Origin: 39-52-133 sp035531075
GTDB lineage: Bacteria; Pseudomonadota; Gammaproteobacteria; Burkholderiales; Gallionellaceae
NCBI GenBank assembly: GCA_035531075.1
Contig: DATKTO010000019.1
Span: 124,001-188,000, forward strand
Direction of reading: 5' to 3'
Length of the DNA stretch: 64,000 bases
Shown here: positions 1-7,228 of the stretch, piece after piece
How the letters are laid out: each line of letters begins with the position of its first letter
Numbering within the stretch: the first letter of the stretch is position 1
Notes under the pieces: model-generated
The model's input: the letters and a program-made list of their open reading frames with translations, nothing else
Told to the model about the DNA's origin: nothing
The model's database searches: none
Made by a program: the position numbers and the translations under genes

Positions 1-2
1 CG

Positions 3-50
3 CAGCTGCAGCGGCGTTATCAGGAGCACCGGCATGTCAAAAAAATCTGA
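3..50 (+). CDS. 3' end of an upstream gene, possibly a DUF692 (HvfB/BufB) protein, partial
   Basis: An open frame runs from the left edge to a TGA at 48-50 and overlaps the start of the next gene by 17 bp. The last residues read QLQRRYQEHRHVKKI. DUF2063 genes are typically preceded by a DUF692 multinuclear-iron oxidase (HvfB/BufB), so this tail is probably its C-terminus. Only 15 residues are visible, so the assignment rests on context alone. Confidence 0.35.
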   Translation, partial: QLQRRYQEHRHVKKI

Positions 51-846
51 GATAGGGGTAAAGGCCGCACTGCCTGCATTCCAGCAGTATCAATTTGCGT
101 TCTCCGCACACATCCGCGATCCGCAGAAGAACAAACGTCCGCAAGGGGTGGCAGCAAGGCGCATGAAGGTATACAACGAGCTGGTCTACAATAATCTGGA
201 AAGTTTTTTGCTGGCTTGCTTCCCGGTGTTGCGCAAGGTATTGGGCAAACGCAATTGGTCGAAATTGGTGAGAGATTTTTTTGCTGCACATCGTTGCCAT
301 ACACCGTTGTTCCGGCAGATTCCCGACGAGTTTGTGCACTACCTGAAAAACGAGCGCGGTGAACGCGCTGAAGATCCGTCCTTCCTGCAGGACCTCGCGC
401 ATTACGAGTGGGTGGAGCTGATGCTGTCTGTGTCAAACAAGGAAATCGACTTCTCACGGATTAATCCCGGCGGGGATTTGATGAGCGGGCAACCGGCGCT
501 TAATCCGCTGCTGTCGCTGCAGAGCTATGCGTATCCGGTACACCGCATCAGCCCCCGTTTTAAGCCCGCAGCAGAGCAGCAGGAGGAAACGCATTTTGCC
601 ATTCTGCGCAACATTCATGATGAAGTTAAATTCATCGTGGTGAATCCGCTCAGCCTGCGCCTGCTGTATCTGCTGCTGGCAGCGCCACTCAGCGGCGAGG
701 CTGTTTTGATGCAGATTGCGACTGAAATGCAGCATCCGCATCCACAGGTCGTGTTGGCAGGCGGACTTGAAATTCTGCGATCCCTGCGTGATGCCCAGGC
801 AATTTTGGGAACATGGGATGCCGGTGCTCCGGCCAAACGCAGCTAA
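34..846 (+). CDS. DUF2063 putative DNA-binding domain protein (HvfC/BufC family)
   Basis: A 270-residue protein of the DUF2063 family. The N-terminal part (about residues 10-105) has the family pattern FQxxFxxHIRDP, then ARRMKVYNELVYNNLESFLLACFP and a helical HRCHTPLF stretch. The C-terminal half matches the variable second domain. DUF2063 proteins act with DUF692 iron enzymes as partners in the maturation of small cysteine-rich metal-binding RiPPs (bufferins/Hvf peptides), linked to copper or heavy-metal stress. The start overlaps the preceding frame, as expected for a tightly coupled hvfB-hvfC pair. The precursor peptide gene would lie outside the window to the left. The family call is fairly firm; the physiological role here is inferred. 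Confidence 0.75.
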   Translation: MSKKSEIGVKAALPAFQQYQFAFSAHIRDPQKNKRPQGVAARRMKVYNELVYNNLESFLLACFPVLRKVLGKRNWSKLVRDFFAAHRCHTPLFRQIPDEFVHYLKNERGERAEDPSFLQDLAHYEWVELMLSVSNKEIDFSRINPGGDLMSGQPALNPLLSLQSYAYPVHRISPRFKPAAEQQEETHFAILRNIHDEVKFIVVNPLSLRLLYLLLAAPLSGEAVLMQIATEMQHPHPQVVLAGGLEILRSLRDAQAILGTWDAGAPAKRS

Positions 847-957
847 AGATCCGGCAAATATCTGAATTCAGCCAGTATCCTTGCCTCAAACCGTTTTTTT
901 TGCGGCGCTTTTAGCTGTGCCGCAATATCTGACCCCGAAAAGAATTTTCCCACCGTA

Positions 958-984
958 CTTGAAATAACAGGGCCACGCCCTTAT
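958..984 (+). promoter_or_regulatory. Sigma-32-like heat-shock promoter of groESL
   Basis: CTTGAA at 958-963 and CCCTTAT at 978-984 are separated by 14 bp, close to the heat-shock sigma consensus (CTTGAA, then CCCCATnT). It lies about 75 bp before groES and just upstream of the CIRCE element. This fits dual control by sigma-32 and HrcA, known in some betaproteobacteria. Confidence 0.55.
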
Positions 985-986
985 CA

Positions 987-1013
987 TTAGCAGTCTAAGG
1001 CGCTGAGTGCTAA
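987..1013 (+). promoter_or_regulatory. CIRCE operator (HrcA binding site)
   Basis: TTAGCAGTC - 9 bp - GAGTGCTAA, which is the CIRCE inverted repeat (TTAGCACTC-N9-GAGTGCTAA) with one mismatch in the left arm. It sits 46 bp upstream of the groES start. CIRCE is the binding site of the HrcA repressor, so groESL here is probably HrcA-repressed and induced by heat. Confidence 0.9.
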
Positions 1014-1059
1014 TGAGCGGCGTTGAAAGTTTATAACCATTTGTTTTTAGGAGAAAAGC

Positions 1060-1350
1060 ATGAAAGTTCGTCCCTTGCAAGATCGCGTGATTGTCAGACG
1101 TATGGAAGAAGAGCGTAAAACAGCCTCAGGAATTGTCATCCCAGACGCAGCAACAGAAAAGCCTGATCAGGGTGAAATCATTGCTGTAGGCAAGGGTAAA
1201 GTAGGCGATGACGGCAAATTAATCGCAATGAGCGTAAAAGTTGGTGACAAAGTGCTTTTCGGTAAATACGCAGGCCAGACCTTCAAAATGGACGGGCAGG
1301 AATACATGACCATGCGCGAAGATGACATCATCGGCGTAGTTGAAGCTTAA
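1060..1350 (+). CDS. groES: Co-chaperonin GroES
   Basis: A 96-residue protein that aligns along its length with GroES: MKVRPLQDRVIVRR at the N-terminus, the mobile loop (EERKTASGIVIPDAA, about residues 17-31) that docks onto GroEL, and a C-terminal EYMTMREDDIIGVVE. It caps the GroEL folding chamber as a heptamer in the cytoplasm. An AGGAGAAAAGC ribosome site precedes the ATG. It is the first gene of the groESL operon, 29 bp before groEL, behind the sigma-32-like promoter and CIRCE site. Confidence 0.98.
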   Translation: MKVRPLQDRVIVRRMEEERKTASGIVIPDAATEKPDQGEIIAVGKGKVGDDGKLIAMSVKVGDKVLFGKYAGQTFKMDGQEYMTMREDDIIGVVEA

Positions 1351-1379
1351 GTACTCATAAAAATTCAGGAGAAATCAAT

Positions 1380-3029
1380 ATGTCAGCAAAAGATGTAAAG
1401 TTCCACGACTCAGCGCGTGCGAAGATGATGGTCGGCGTTAACGTTCTGGCCGATGCAGTTAAAGTGACTCTCGGCCCCAAGGGTCGTAACGTTGTTCTGG
1501 AGCGTTCTTACGGCGCGCCTACCATCACCAAGGACGGTGTGTCTGTTGCCAAAGAAATCGAACTGAAAGACAAGTTTGAAAACATGGGCGCGCAGATGGT
1601 CAAGGAAGTTGCTTCCAAGACTTCAGATGTGGCTGGTGACGGTACCACTACCGCGACCGTATTGGCACAGTCAATTGCCCAGGAAGGCATGAAGTTTGTT
1701 GCCGCCGGCATGAATCCAATGGACCTGAAGCGCGGTATCGACAAGGCGGTAACTGCTGCGGTGGAAGAGCTGAAGAAGATCTCCAAGCCATGCACAACCA
1801 CCAAGGAAATTGCACAGGTTGGCAGCATTTCCGCCAACTCCGACACCGTGATCGGCGAGAAAATTGCTGAAGCGATGGAAAAAGTGGGCAAAGAAGGCGT
1901 TATCACCATTGAAGACGGCACCAGCCTGAACGACGAGCTGGAAGTGGTTGAAGGTATGCAGTTTGACCGTGGCTATCTGTCACCTTACTTCATCAACAAC
2001 CAGGACAAGCAAATCGCAGCGATGGAAAATCCTTTCATCCTGTTGCACGACAAGAAAATCTCCAACATCCGCGACCTGCTACCGGTACTGGAGCAAGTTG
2101 CCAAGGCCGGTCGTCCATTGCTGATTATCGCTGAAGACGTTGACGGTGAAGCGCTGGCTACCCTGGTGGTGAACAACATCCGCGGCATCCTGAAGACCGT
2201 TGCGGTCAAGGCGCCTGGCTTTGGCGATCGTCGCAAGGCGATGCTGGAAGATATCGCTATCCTCACTGGCGGCACCGTGATCGCTGAAGAAGTGGGTCTG
2301 ACACTGGAAAAAACAACGCTGGCAGAATTGGGCCAGGCCAAGCGTATCGAAGTGGGCAAAGACAACACCACGCTGATCGACGGTGCAGGCAAGGCAGATG
2401 CAATCAAGAGCCGTGTTGGCATGATCAACAAGCAGATTGAAGAATCCAGCAGCGACTACGACAAAGAGAAGTTGCAAGAGCGTAAAGCCAAACTGGCAGG
2501 CGGCGTAGCCGTTCTCAAGGTGGGTGCTGCAACTGAAGTTGAACTGAAAGAGAAGAAGGCACGTGTTGAAGACGCATTGCACGCTACGCGTGCAGCTGTG
2601 GCTGAAGGCATTGTTCCTGGCGGCGGCGTTGCCTTGCTGCGTGCCAAGTCAGTGGTTGCCAAGCTGAAAGGCGACAACCACGACCAGGACGCCGGTATTA
2701 CCATCGTCTTGCGTGCGCTGGAAGCACCGTTGCGTTGCATCGTGCATAACGCGGGTGACGAGCCTTCAGTTGTTGTAAACGCAGTGTTGGCTGGCAAGGG
2801 CAACCACGGTTACAACGCAGCTACCGGCGAATACGGCGACATGATGGCGATGGGCGTGATCGACCCAACCAAGGTGACACGCACTGCACTGCAAAATGCG
2901 GCCTCTATTGCAGGGCTGATGCTGACTACTGCATGTATGGTGGCCGAGTCTCCTGAAGACAAGCCAGCTGCAGGCGGCATGGGTGGCGGTGATATGGGTG
3001 GCATGGGCGGTATGGGCGGCATGATGTAA
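1380..3029 (+). CDS. groEL: Chaperonin GroEL (60 kDa)
   Basis: The 549-residue length is standard for GroEL. It shows the conserved N-terminus (AKDVKFHDSARAKMMVGVN), the nucleotide-binding GDGTTTATVLAQ segment near residue 86, the apical-domain segments and the AAVAEGIVPGGG region, and it ends in the flexible Gly-Met tail (GGMGGGDMGGMGGMGGMM). It is the ATP-driven folding chamber subunit and works with the GroES gene just upstream. A Rho-independent terminator follows 30 bp after the stop. Confidence 0.99.
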   Translation: MSAKDVKFHDSARAKMMVGVNVLADAVKVTLGPKGRNVVLERSYGAPTITKDGVSVAKEIELKDKFENMGAQMVKEVASKTSDVAGDGTTTATVLAQSIAQEGMKFVAAGMNPMDLKRGIDKAVTAAVEELKKISKPCTTTKEIAQVGSISANSDTVIGEKIAEAMEKVGKEGVITIEDGTSLNDELEVVEGMQFDRGYLSPYFINNQDKQIAAMENPFILLHDKKISNIRDLLPVLEQVAKAGRPLLIIAEDVDGEALATLVVNNIRGILKTVAVKAPGFGDRRKAMLEDIAILTGGTVIAEEVGLTLEKTTLAELGQAKRIEVGKDNTTLIDGAGKADAIKSRVGMINKQIEESSSDYDKEKLQERKAKLAGGVAVLKVGAATEVELKEKKARVEDALHATRAAVAEGIVPGGGVALLRAKSVVAKLKGDNHDQDAGITIVLRALEAPLRCIVHNAGDEPSVVVNAVLAGKGNHGYNAATGEYGDMMAMGVIDPTKVTRTALQNAASIAGLMLTTACMVAESPEDKPAAGGMGGGDMGGMGGMGGMM

Positions 3030-3058
3030 TTGCTGCGATATACGCTGCTGTAGTGAAC

Positions 3059-3090
3059 AAACCCCGCCGCGTGCGGGGTTTGTTTTTTTT
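3059..3090 (+). terminator. Rho-independent terminator of groESL
   Basis: A perfect 9-bp stem (3059-3067 with 3073-3081) closes a 5-nt loop and is followed by TG and a run of eight T residues. It lies directly after groEL. Confidence 0.9.
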
Positions 3091-3127
3091 ACTGCCTGAC
3101 TGTATGCAGGAATGCGGAACAAGCGAT

Positions 3128-3155
3128 TTGCAATAATTACGTTTGCCGTTATAAT
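3128..3155 (+). promoter_or_regulatory. Sigma-70 promoter of tRNA-Phe
   Basis: TTGCAA at 3128-3133 and a perfect TATAAT at 3150-3155 with a 16-bp spacer. It lies 50 bp upstream of the mature tRNA-Phe 5' end, with a GC-rich discriminator downstream as is usual for stable RNA genes. Confidence 0.75.
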
Positions 3156-3205
3156 GCCCGACTTCGCGGGAATCGAAAGATCTTCGCGGCAGAAAAAAGC
3201 AGTAT

Positions 3206-3281
3206 GGCTCGGTAGCTCAGTTGGTAGAGCAGTGGATTGAAGATCCTCGTGTCGGTGGTTCGATTCCGCCCCGAGCCACCA
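3206..3281 (+). tRNA. tRNA-Phe (GAA)
   Basis: A 76-nt cloverleaf. The acceptor arm GGCTCGG pairs with CCGAGCC, the D-arm contains AGCTCAGTTGGTAGAGC, the anticodon loop is TTGAAGA (anticodon GAA), the T-arm contains GGTTCGATTCC, and the CCA is encoded. Its 3' half (from 3234) is the left copy of the 49-bp direct repeat bounding the downstream mobile element, so the element's insertion rebuilt an intact tRNA gene but moved it away from its original terminator (now at 10765-10796). Confidence 0.98.
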
Positions 3282-3282
3282 G
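3234..3282 (+). repeat. attL: left direct repeat, inside tRNA-Phe
   Basis: 49 bp running from the anticodon stem of tRNA-Phe through its CCA end plus one base. It is identical to 10709-10757. Flanking bases differ on both sides, so the duplication boundaries are sharp. Confidence 0.95.
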
Positions 3283-3352
3283 TATTCAGAAGGCTTGCAG
3301 AGATGCAGGCCTTTTTCTTTTTCTACAATTCAGCGGAAATTTCTACAATTCC

Positions 3353-4333
3353 TCATTTTAGAGGCTCCACTTTCTCGCCTTTTCTGTGCCTGGTGTAGTG
3401 CTCTGTCATGGCGCGTGTCTTGTGCCCAAGTAGTTGTTGGGAGCGTGCAAGGTCATCTGTATCGGTCGCAGTCTTGGCGCGGATATCACGGAATTGGAAA
3501 TCAACATCAGCCGCCTTCCTCGCTTTGTCAAAACGTGTGCGCAGCGCGCCGTAGCTTAATCGCTGCCCATTTCCATCCTGCAGCATTGCATTGCAGCCTG
3601 GAGCGTTTTGCGGGCGGCCTATGATGCGTTCAATCAGCTCACCCAGCTCGCCTACAATATTGATGCGTAGCTTCTTGCCTGTCTTGTTCTGTGTAATCAG
3701 GAGGGCGCCCTCCTGAATGTCGCTGCGATTCAGCTTGAGAAGGTCTGCCGGGCGCTGTCCGGTGAGGTAGGCTAAATCCATCGCGTCCTGCACCGTGTAG
3801 TGTGCTTTCTCCCATACAGCGGAAAATTCAGAATGTTCGATATACCGGTCGCGGCCAGTTTCGCGGTAACCCCTGATTCCTGCGCAAGGGTTCGGTGCAT
3901 CGGTATAACCCCATGCCCGGGCGCAGTTGAAAATATGGCTGAATAGCGCCTTTTCACGGTTTGCACGTACCTTGGCTATTTTGCCGCGTTCATCAAGGTA
4001 GCGTTTTATATGGTGCGGTTTAATGGAATCTATCGGCATTGCACTGAATACCCCCTCAAGCTTGATCAGCTCTTTTTCGTTGCCACTCTGGGTTTGTAGT
4101 GCCTTGGTTGGCAATACTTCCTTGCGATAGCGTGCAACGATTCCGCCAAATGTGGAATTATTGGGGTCAGGCTGCTCCCCCTCGATCTCTGCCCACAGGC
4201 GTTTGGCAATGGCCAGATCTTGGCCAAGCTTTGTCCACTTTCTCGGGGTGTCGGTTGATACGTGGTAATACGTCTTGCCCTTGAGGTTCATCCTGGGCGG
4301 CAGGTTGTGGTTAATCGTGCGCTTGCGTCCCAT
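3353..4333 (-). CDS. Tyrosine-recombinase integrase of the tRNA-Phe element
   Basis: A 326-residue phage-type integrase. The N-terminal arm-binding part (MNLKGKTYYHV, TPRKWTKLG) is followed by a SAM-like core-binding domain (about 70-150) and the catalytic domain. Catalytic residues visible are R194 (GQRPADL), the KTGKK beta-turn lysine, R285 (FRDIR), H304 (LLGHKT) and the nucleophile Y313 (EHYTR). The first His of the usual HxxR is an Arg at 282. I chose the ATG at 4333 (MGRKRTINHN), 4 bp after the stop of the DUF4224 gene; a longer in-frame start at 4447 would overlap that gene and add cysteine-rich non-family sequence. It lies 70 bp from attL and is last in a long co-oriented gene run. Confidence 0.95.
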   Translation of the reverse strand: MGRKRTINHNLPPRMNLKGKTYYHVSTDTPRKWTKLGQDLAIAKRLWAEIEGEQPDPNNSTFGGIVARYRKEVLPTKALQTQSGNEKELIKLEGVFSAMPIDSIKPHHIKRYLDERGKIAKVRANREKALFSHIFNCARAWGYTDAPNPCAGIRGYRETGRDRYIEHSEFSAVWEKAHYTVQDAMDLAYLTGQRPADLLKLNRSDIQEGALLITQNKTGKKLRINIVGELGELIERIIGRPQNAPGCNAMLQDGNGQRLSYGALRTRFDKARKAADVDFQFRDIRAKTATDTDDLARSQQLLGHKTRAMTEHYTRHRKGEKVEPLK

Positions 4334-4337
4334 GTGC

Positions 4338-4547
4338 TTACATCGCGCCCCAGTTGGGTTCCAGTGTGGCCGGTGCAGCTGCCATGCCGATACCGCACAA
4401 GCGTGCATGCAGGTGTTCGCGCAGCACTCTCGCGTGCCCGTTTGCACCTATAGCATAGTGATAATCATTGGCCTTGAGCCAGGCAATCTGCTCACCCTTG
4501 CGTTTGCGCTCAGTCAGCTCAGCCAATTCGGTTTGTGTAAGGAACAT
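4338..4547 (-). CDS. DUF4224 domain protein next to the integrase
   Basis: 69 residues. MFLTQTELAELTERKRKGEQIAWLKAN followed by ANGHARVLREHL matches DUF4224, a small family usually encoded just before tyrosine integrases in proteobacterial prophages and islands. Its function is unknown; the size and charge would suit a directionality or DNA-binding factor, but that is speculation. The stop is 4 bp from the integrase start, so the two are probably translated from one message. Confidence 0.8.
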   Translation of the reverse strand: MFLTQTELAELTERKRKGEQIAWLKANDYHYAIGANGHARVLREHLHARLCGIGMAAAPATLEPNWGAM

Positions 4548-4554
4548 GGCTCAG

Positions 4555-4746
4555 TTACCGCACGATGTGCAGGTTTGCGCGGCGTGTTGCCTGCTGGTTC
4601 TTAAGGCGCGCCTGGTAGCGGCTGGCCGGTTTGTGTGCAGGGTTGATCATGCGCAGGCGCTTGTAAACTTTCAGCAGTGTGATTGTGGCATTGATGCTGT
4701 TGTCTGAGCTGGCCATATACGGGGTAATGTCGCGTCTTGGTTTCAT
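4555..4746 (-). CDS. Small basic protein of unknown function
   Basis: 63 residues, strongly basic (MKPRRDITPYMASSDNS... ending KNQQATRRANLHIVR). The start ATG overlaps the TGA of the upstream regulator gene (ATGA at 4743-4746). An AGGAGAAAG ribosome site lies inside the end of that gene, so real translation is likely. I do not recognise a family. It may bind nucleic acid, judging only from charge. Confidence 0.6.
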   Translation of the reverse strand: MKPRRDITPYMASSDNSINATITLLKVYKRLRMINPAHKPASRYQARLKNQQATRRANLHIVR

Positions 4747-5423
4747 GCTACTTTCTCCTGTGGTTGTTCACATGCAACTGTCGGGAAGGGGATAACGTGC
4801 GCTGTTCCGATGCTGTCCATCAGGTTATTGAGCTTATCCTGCATTGCTGCCAGCTCATCTACTACGCCTTGGGAGAGGAATAACTGCCGCAACCTGGTAT
4901 TTTCTGAAATTGCTTCATTCAATTCGGCTTTCAGTTGTAAAACCTCATTGGTCAGTAAGGCATTTTCTGCAGAGGTCAGAGTGCTTGCATTCAGTTGCTC
5001 CGGAGTGAACCCAACTCGGCCATAATCAGGTGACATCAGCTTGCCGGTGTCGCTGATGAACCAGCCATCCCACTCGGGGTGTGAGAGCTTGAATGGCGCG
5101 CTTTCCAGAATCAGACGTAGCAATTCAAAGTTAGCGAATGGAATATCAACAATTCCAAATTCCCATCTTCTGATGGTAGAGAAGCTAACGCGAAGATAAG
5201 CTGCACATTGCACTCGTGAAAGGCCAAGTGCTCGGCGCAAATTAATGAAGTTTTCCGAGCCGATGGTGAGTCGTTGAGACAACCGAACCCACTGTGGGTG
5301 ATATCCGGGGAATGCTTGATTAAGTGCCTCAGAGGTTGGTTCAATGGCCTGCATCCAGTATGCCCAGCGAGTTTTCTCGCTGGGGTAATGATGCGAATCT
5401 TTTTTGGTGGTGATACTATTCAT
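4743..5423 (-). CDS. Phage-type HTH regulator, DUF3653 / VC1465-like
   Basis: 226 residues from the ATG at 5423, which follows GGGAAGG by 4 bp; the frame extends upstream without a better site. A helix-turn-helix (about residues 58-95, LRRALGLSRVQCAAYLRVSFSTIRRWE with PFANFELLRL) is followed by the DUF3653 signature WDGWFISDTGKLMSPDYG. A leucine-rich coiled coil (about 145-205) follows. This arrangement recalls VC1465 (XafT), the TLC-phage protein that activates XerCD recombination, though the coiled coil makes it longer. It sits just downstream of Rep. It could be a replication or excision regulator. The family call is by motif memory, and the role here is inferred. Confidence 0.65.
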   Translation of the reverse strand: MNSITTKKDSHHYPSEKTRWAYWMQAIEPTSEALNQAFPGYHPQWVRLSQRLTIGSENFINLRRALGLSRVQCAAYLRVSFSTIRRWEFGIVDIPFANFELLRLILESAPFKLSHPEWDGWFISDTGKLMSPDYGRVGFTPEQLNASTLTSAENALLTNEVLQLKAELNEAISENTRLRQLFLSQGVVDELAAMQDKLNNLMDSIGTAHVIPFPTVACEQPQEKVA

Positions 5424-5488
5424 ATAGCCTTCCCTATCAAGGTTAGTTGCGCGCTCGGTGCTTGGCGGTTCCGGCGCGCAATGTTTTT

Positions 5489-6775
5489 TTAAGCGTCCAG
5501 CTTGTGCCAATTCCCGCCAAACGTCCCGCGTTCGTAATACACGCCCTGGTGCGTTGCTCTTCGCTCTGCCAACTCTTCAAGCAATCGCGCCACACCTTCC
5601 GCGCCTTCGTCCTGGGCAACTCGCAACACTTCAAAGCGCGCATTGCGGCTCAAGACTAATTTCCATTGGTCATGGTCTAGGTTGGTGACAAATTCGCGCT
5701 CCGGCAATTCTTCCGCCGCTATGTCCTGATCGCTTTTTTCTTCATCCAGCAGGCGCAAGGCTTTGCGCAGTTTGGGCGACCAGAAAAGTTGGCGTTTGCC
5801 CTTGAAATGCAGGCCGAACTCAACAAATAACTCACCGCTGGCCTTGTCGCCCTGGATGTAATCCGCCAGCAGGGTGAATGGCGTCCTACCGCCCAGGCGT
5901 TTACCTACTTTGGCGTGGGCTTTGGTCATTTCGTGGGATGCGCTCCAGGTGTTTTCTGTAATGACTTTTGATGCGTTGGTGGCTTCGTGGCCAAACTTGG
6001 CCACATATTCCGCCGCGTAATCGCCGTTCTGAACATCGAAGGCAACCCGCATCATATCGTTGTACTGGTTGCGCTCTGCGATGCCTGTTTTTATCAGGGT
6101 TTCTATCCACACTTCCTGCAACTCCTGAAGTTTAGCCAGCTGGCCGGCACCGGCAAATACTAGGTCATGGGTGTGAGGATGCCAGCCATTCGCGCCGTGG
6201 GTTACTTCCAGCGCGCGGATACTGCCCGCACCGGCCACCGCCTTGATGGTGTTTTTGTATGCACGTGAGTTTTTGAAACGCTTCAGCGCGTCCGCGAATA
6301 AATCCAGGTTCACTTTGAGCTGCTGGTGTTCCAGGTGTGGGAAAGTAAGGCTCATGAGATACACCTCGCCGCCCTGCTTTGCCCAGGCATTAATTGCGCC
6401 CTGCAGTTCATGCCGCCGCGCTTCCGTGATCTTGGCTGAACACACCGGACAATGCCACACGCTTCCGCATGTTGCCAGATTGCTGTAACCAGCGCCCTCA
6501 GTCGAACGCCACACAGCTACACCAGCACTGTTCATGGTGCTGCGATGGCAATGCGCCACGCGCTGCTGAGGCAAAAGCCCTTGCGCCGCACGCTGTAGCT
6601 GGTACCTCGCTTTTTTGTTGGTTATGGCCGCTTCGTCCTTTACCTCCAAACGGAACTTGGCCGTTTGCTTTTTTGGTTTTGGTATTGAGAGGGTGTTTAC
6701 AGTACTAGCGAAGATACCAAGAGAAGTGCGGCCCGCTGGATTTGCCTGCTGACGGTGGTCGAAATTAGGTGTCAT
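5489..6775 (-). CDS. HUH rolling-circle replication initiator (Rep)
   Basis: 428 residues from the ATG at 6775, whose start overlaps the TGA of the preceding gene (ATGA at 6772-6775). It has a zinc-finger-like CGSVWHCPVCSAKI, the HUH metal-binding motif GWHPHTHDLVF (H201 and H203) and a single catalytic tyrosine in AAEYVAKF (Y257 with K260). This is the set of motifs of single-tyrosine Rep proteins found in rolling-circle plasmids and filamentous-phage-related elements. It should nick one strand at an origin and stay attached through Y257. It implies that the excised element can replicate as a circle. A candidate origin is the hairpin region at 8740-8827. Confidence 0.88.
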   Translation of the reverse strand: MTPNFDHRQQANPAGRTSLGIFASTVNTLSIPKPKKQTAKFRLEVKDEAAITNKKARYQLQRAAQGLLPQQRVAHCHRSTMNSAGVAVWRSTEGAGYSNLATCGSVWHCPVCSAKITEARRHELQGAINAWAKQGGEVYLMSLTFPHLEHQQLKVNLDLFADALKRFKNSRAYKNTIKAVAGAGSIRALEVTHGANGWHPHTHDLVFAGAGQLAKLQELQEVWIETLIKTGIAERNQYNDMMRVAFDVQNGDYAAEYVAKFGHEATNASKVITENTWSASHEMTKAHAKVGKRLGGRTPFTLLADYIQGDKASGELFVEFGLHFKGKRQLFWSPKLRKALRLLDEEKSDQDIAAEELPEREFVTNLDHDQWKLVLSRNARFEVLRVAQDEGAEGVARLLEELAERRATHQGVYYERGTFGGNWHKLDA

Positions 6776-7044
6776 GCCGCATACCTTTCCGGCGAGGCAC
6801 CAGCTGCACGGCGAAGCTTGCCCATGGCGATGTCGTGAGCAATCAATACAGTCTCCACGGCATGCCACAAGCGCCCTGTTTCGTGCGCAGTGAGTATCAG
6901 CGAGGGAAGGTGTAGGGAATGGTCAGCGGTGAGCGTGTTGATGCGCTGTGCAAGCTCTGCGGCCTTTTTCAAGCCTTGCTGAATAGAGCAAAGAGCATGC
7001 ACCTGCGTATCGGTCAGAAGGTCGGGGATACTGCTGGGGTTCAT
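6772..7044 (-). CDS. Small protein of unknown function upstream of Rep
   Basis: 90 residues from the ATG at 7044 (MNPSSIPDLLTDTQVHALCS); the start at 7059 lacks a ribosome site. Mostly helical in appearance, no recognisable domain. Its stop overlaps the Rep start (ATGA), and its own start overlaps the TGA of a 12-codon mini-frame, so it belongs to a translationally coupled chain. Position before Rep suggests an accessory replication role, unproven. Confidence 0.6.
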   Translation of the reverse strand: MNPSSIPDLLTDTQVHALCSIQQGLKKAAELAQRINTLTADHSLHLPSLILTAHETGRLWHAVETVLIAHDIAMGKLRRAAGASPERYAA

Positions 7045-7079
7045 GAAAACACCCCACATTGATGATGGCGGTTGGTCAT
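7041..7079 (-). CDS. Possible 12-residue leader peptide
   Basis: An ATG at 7079, preceded by TAGGAAAACC, reads MTNRHHQCGVFS and stops at a TGA (7043-7041) that overlaps the next gene's ATG. The short size allows chance, but the ribosome site and exact ATGA overlap suggest a coupling leader for the 90-residue gene. Confidence 0.25.
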   Translation of the reverse strand: MTNRHHQCGVFS

Positions 7080-7099
7080 GGTTTTCCTATCGACGATGG

Positions 7100-7228
7100 T
7101 TAGCGTTGGGGTTGAGCTGGTGTAGCCGGCTTTTTAACCAGCATGGACACTGCTAAAACACCAAGTACGACCATGATTACTACTGGCACAATTTTTCCAC
7201 CTGCAGGAAACGGGGAGACGGGCATCAT
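7100..7228 (-). CDS. 42-residue single-span membrane protein
   Basis: Reads MMPVSPFPAGGKIVPVV, then a hydrophobic stretch (IVPVVIMVVLGVLAVSML, about residues 13-30), then KKPATPAQPQR. The ATG at 7228 overlaps the TGA of the upstream HTH gene (ATGA). Size and layout (short N-terminal tail, one membrane helix, basic C-terminal end) resemble small filamentous-phage membrane or coat-like proteins. There is no long exported N-terminal domain, so a coat role is doubtful. No family recognised. Confidence 0.55.
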   Translation of the reverse strand: MMPVSPFPAGGKIVPVVIMVVLGVLAVSMLVKKPATPAQPQR

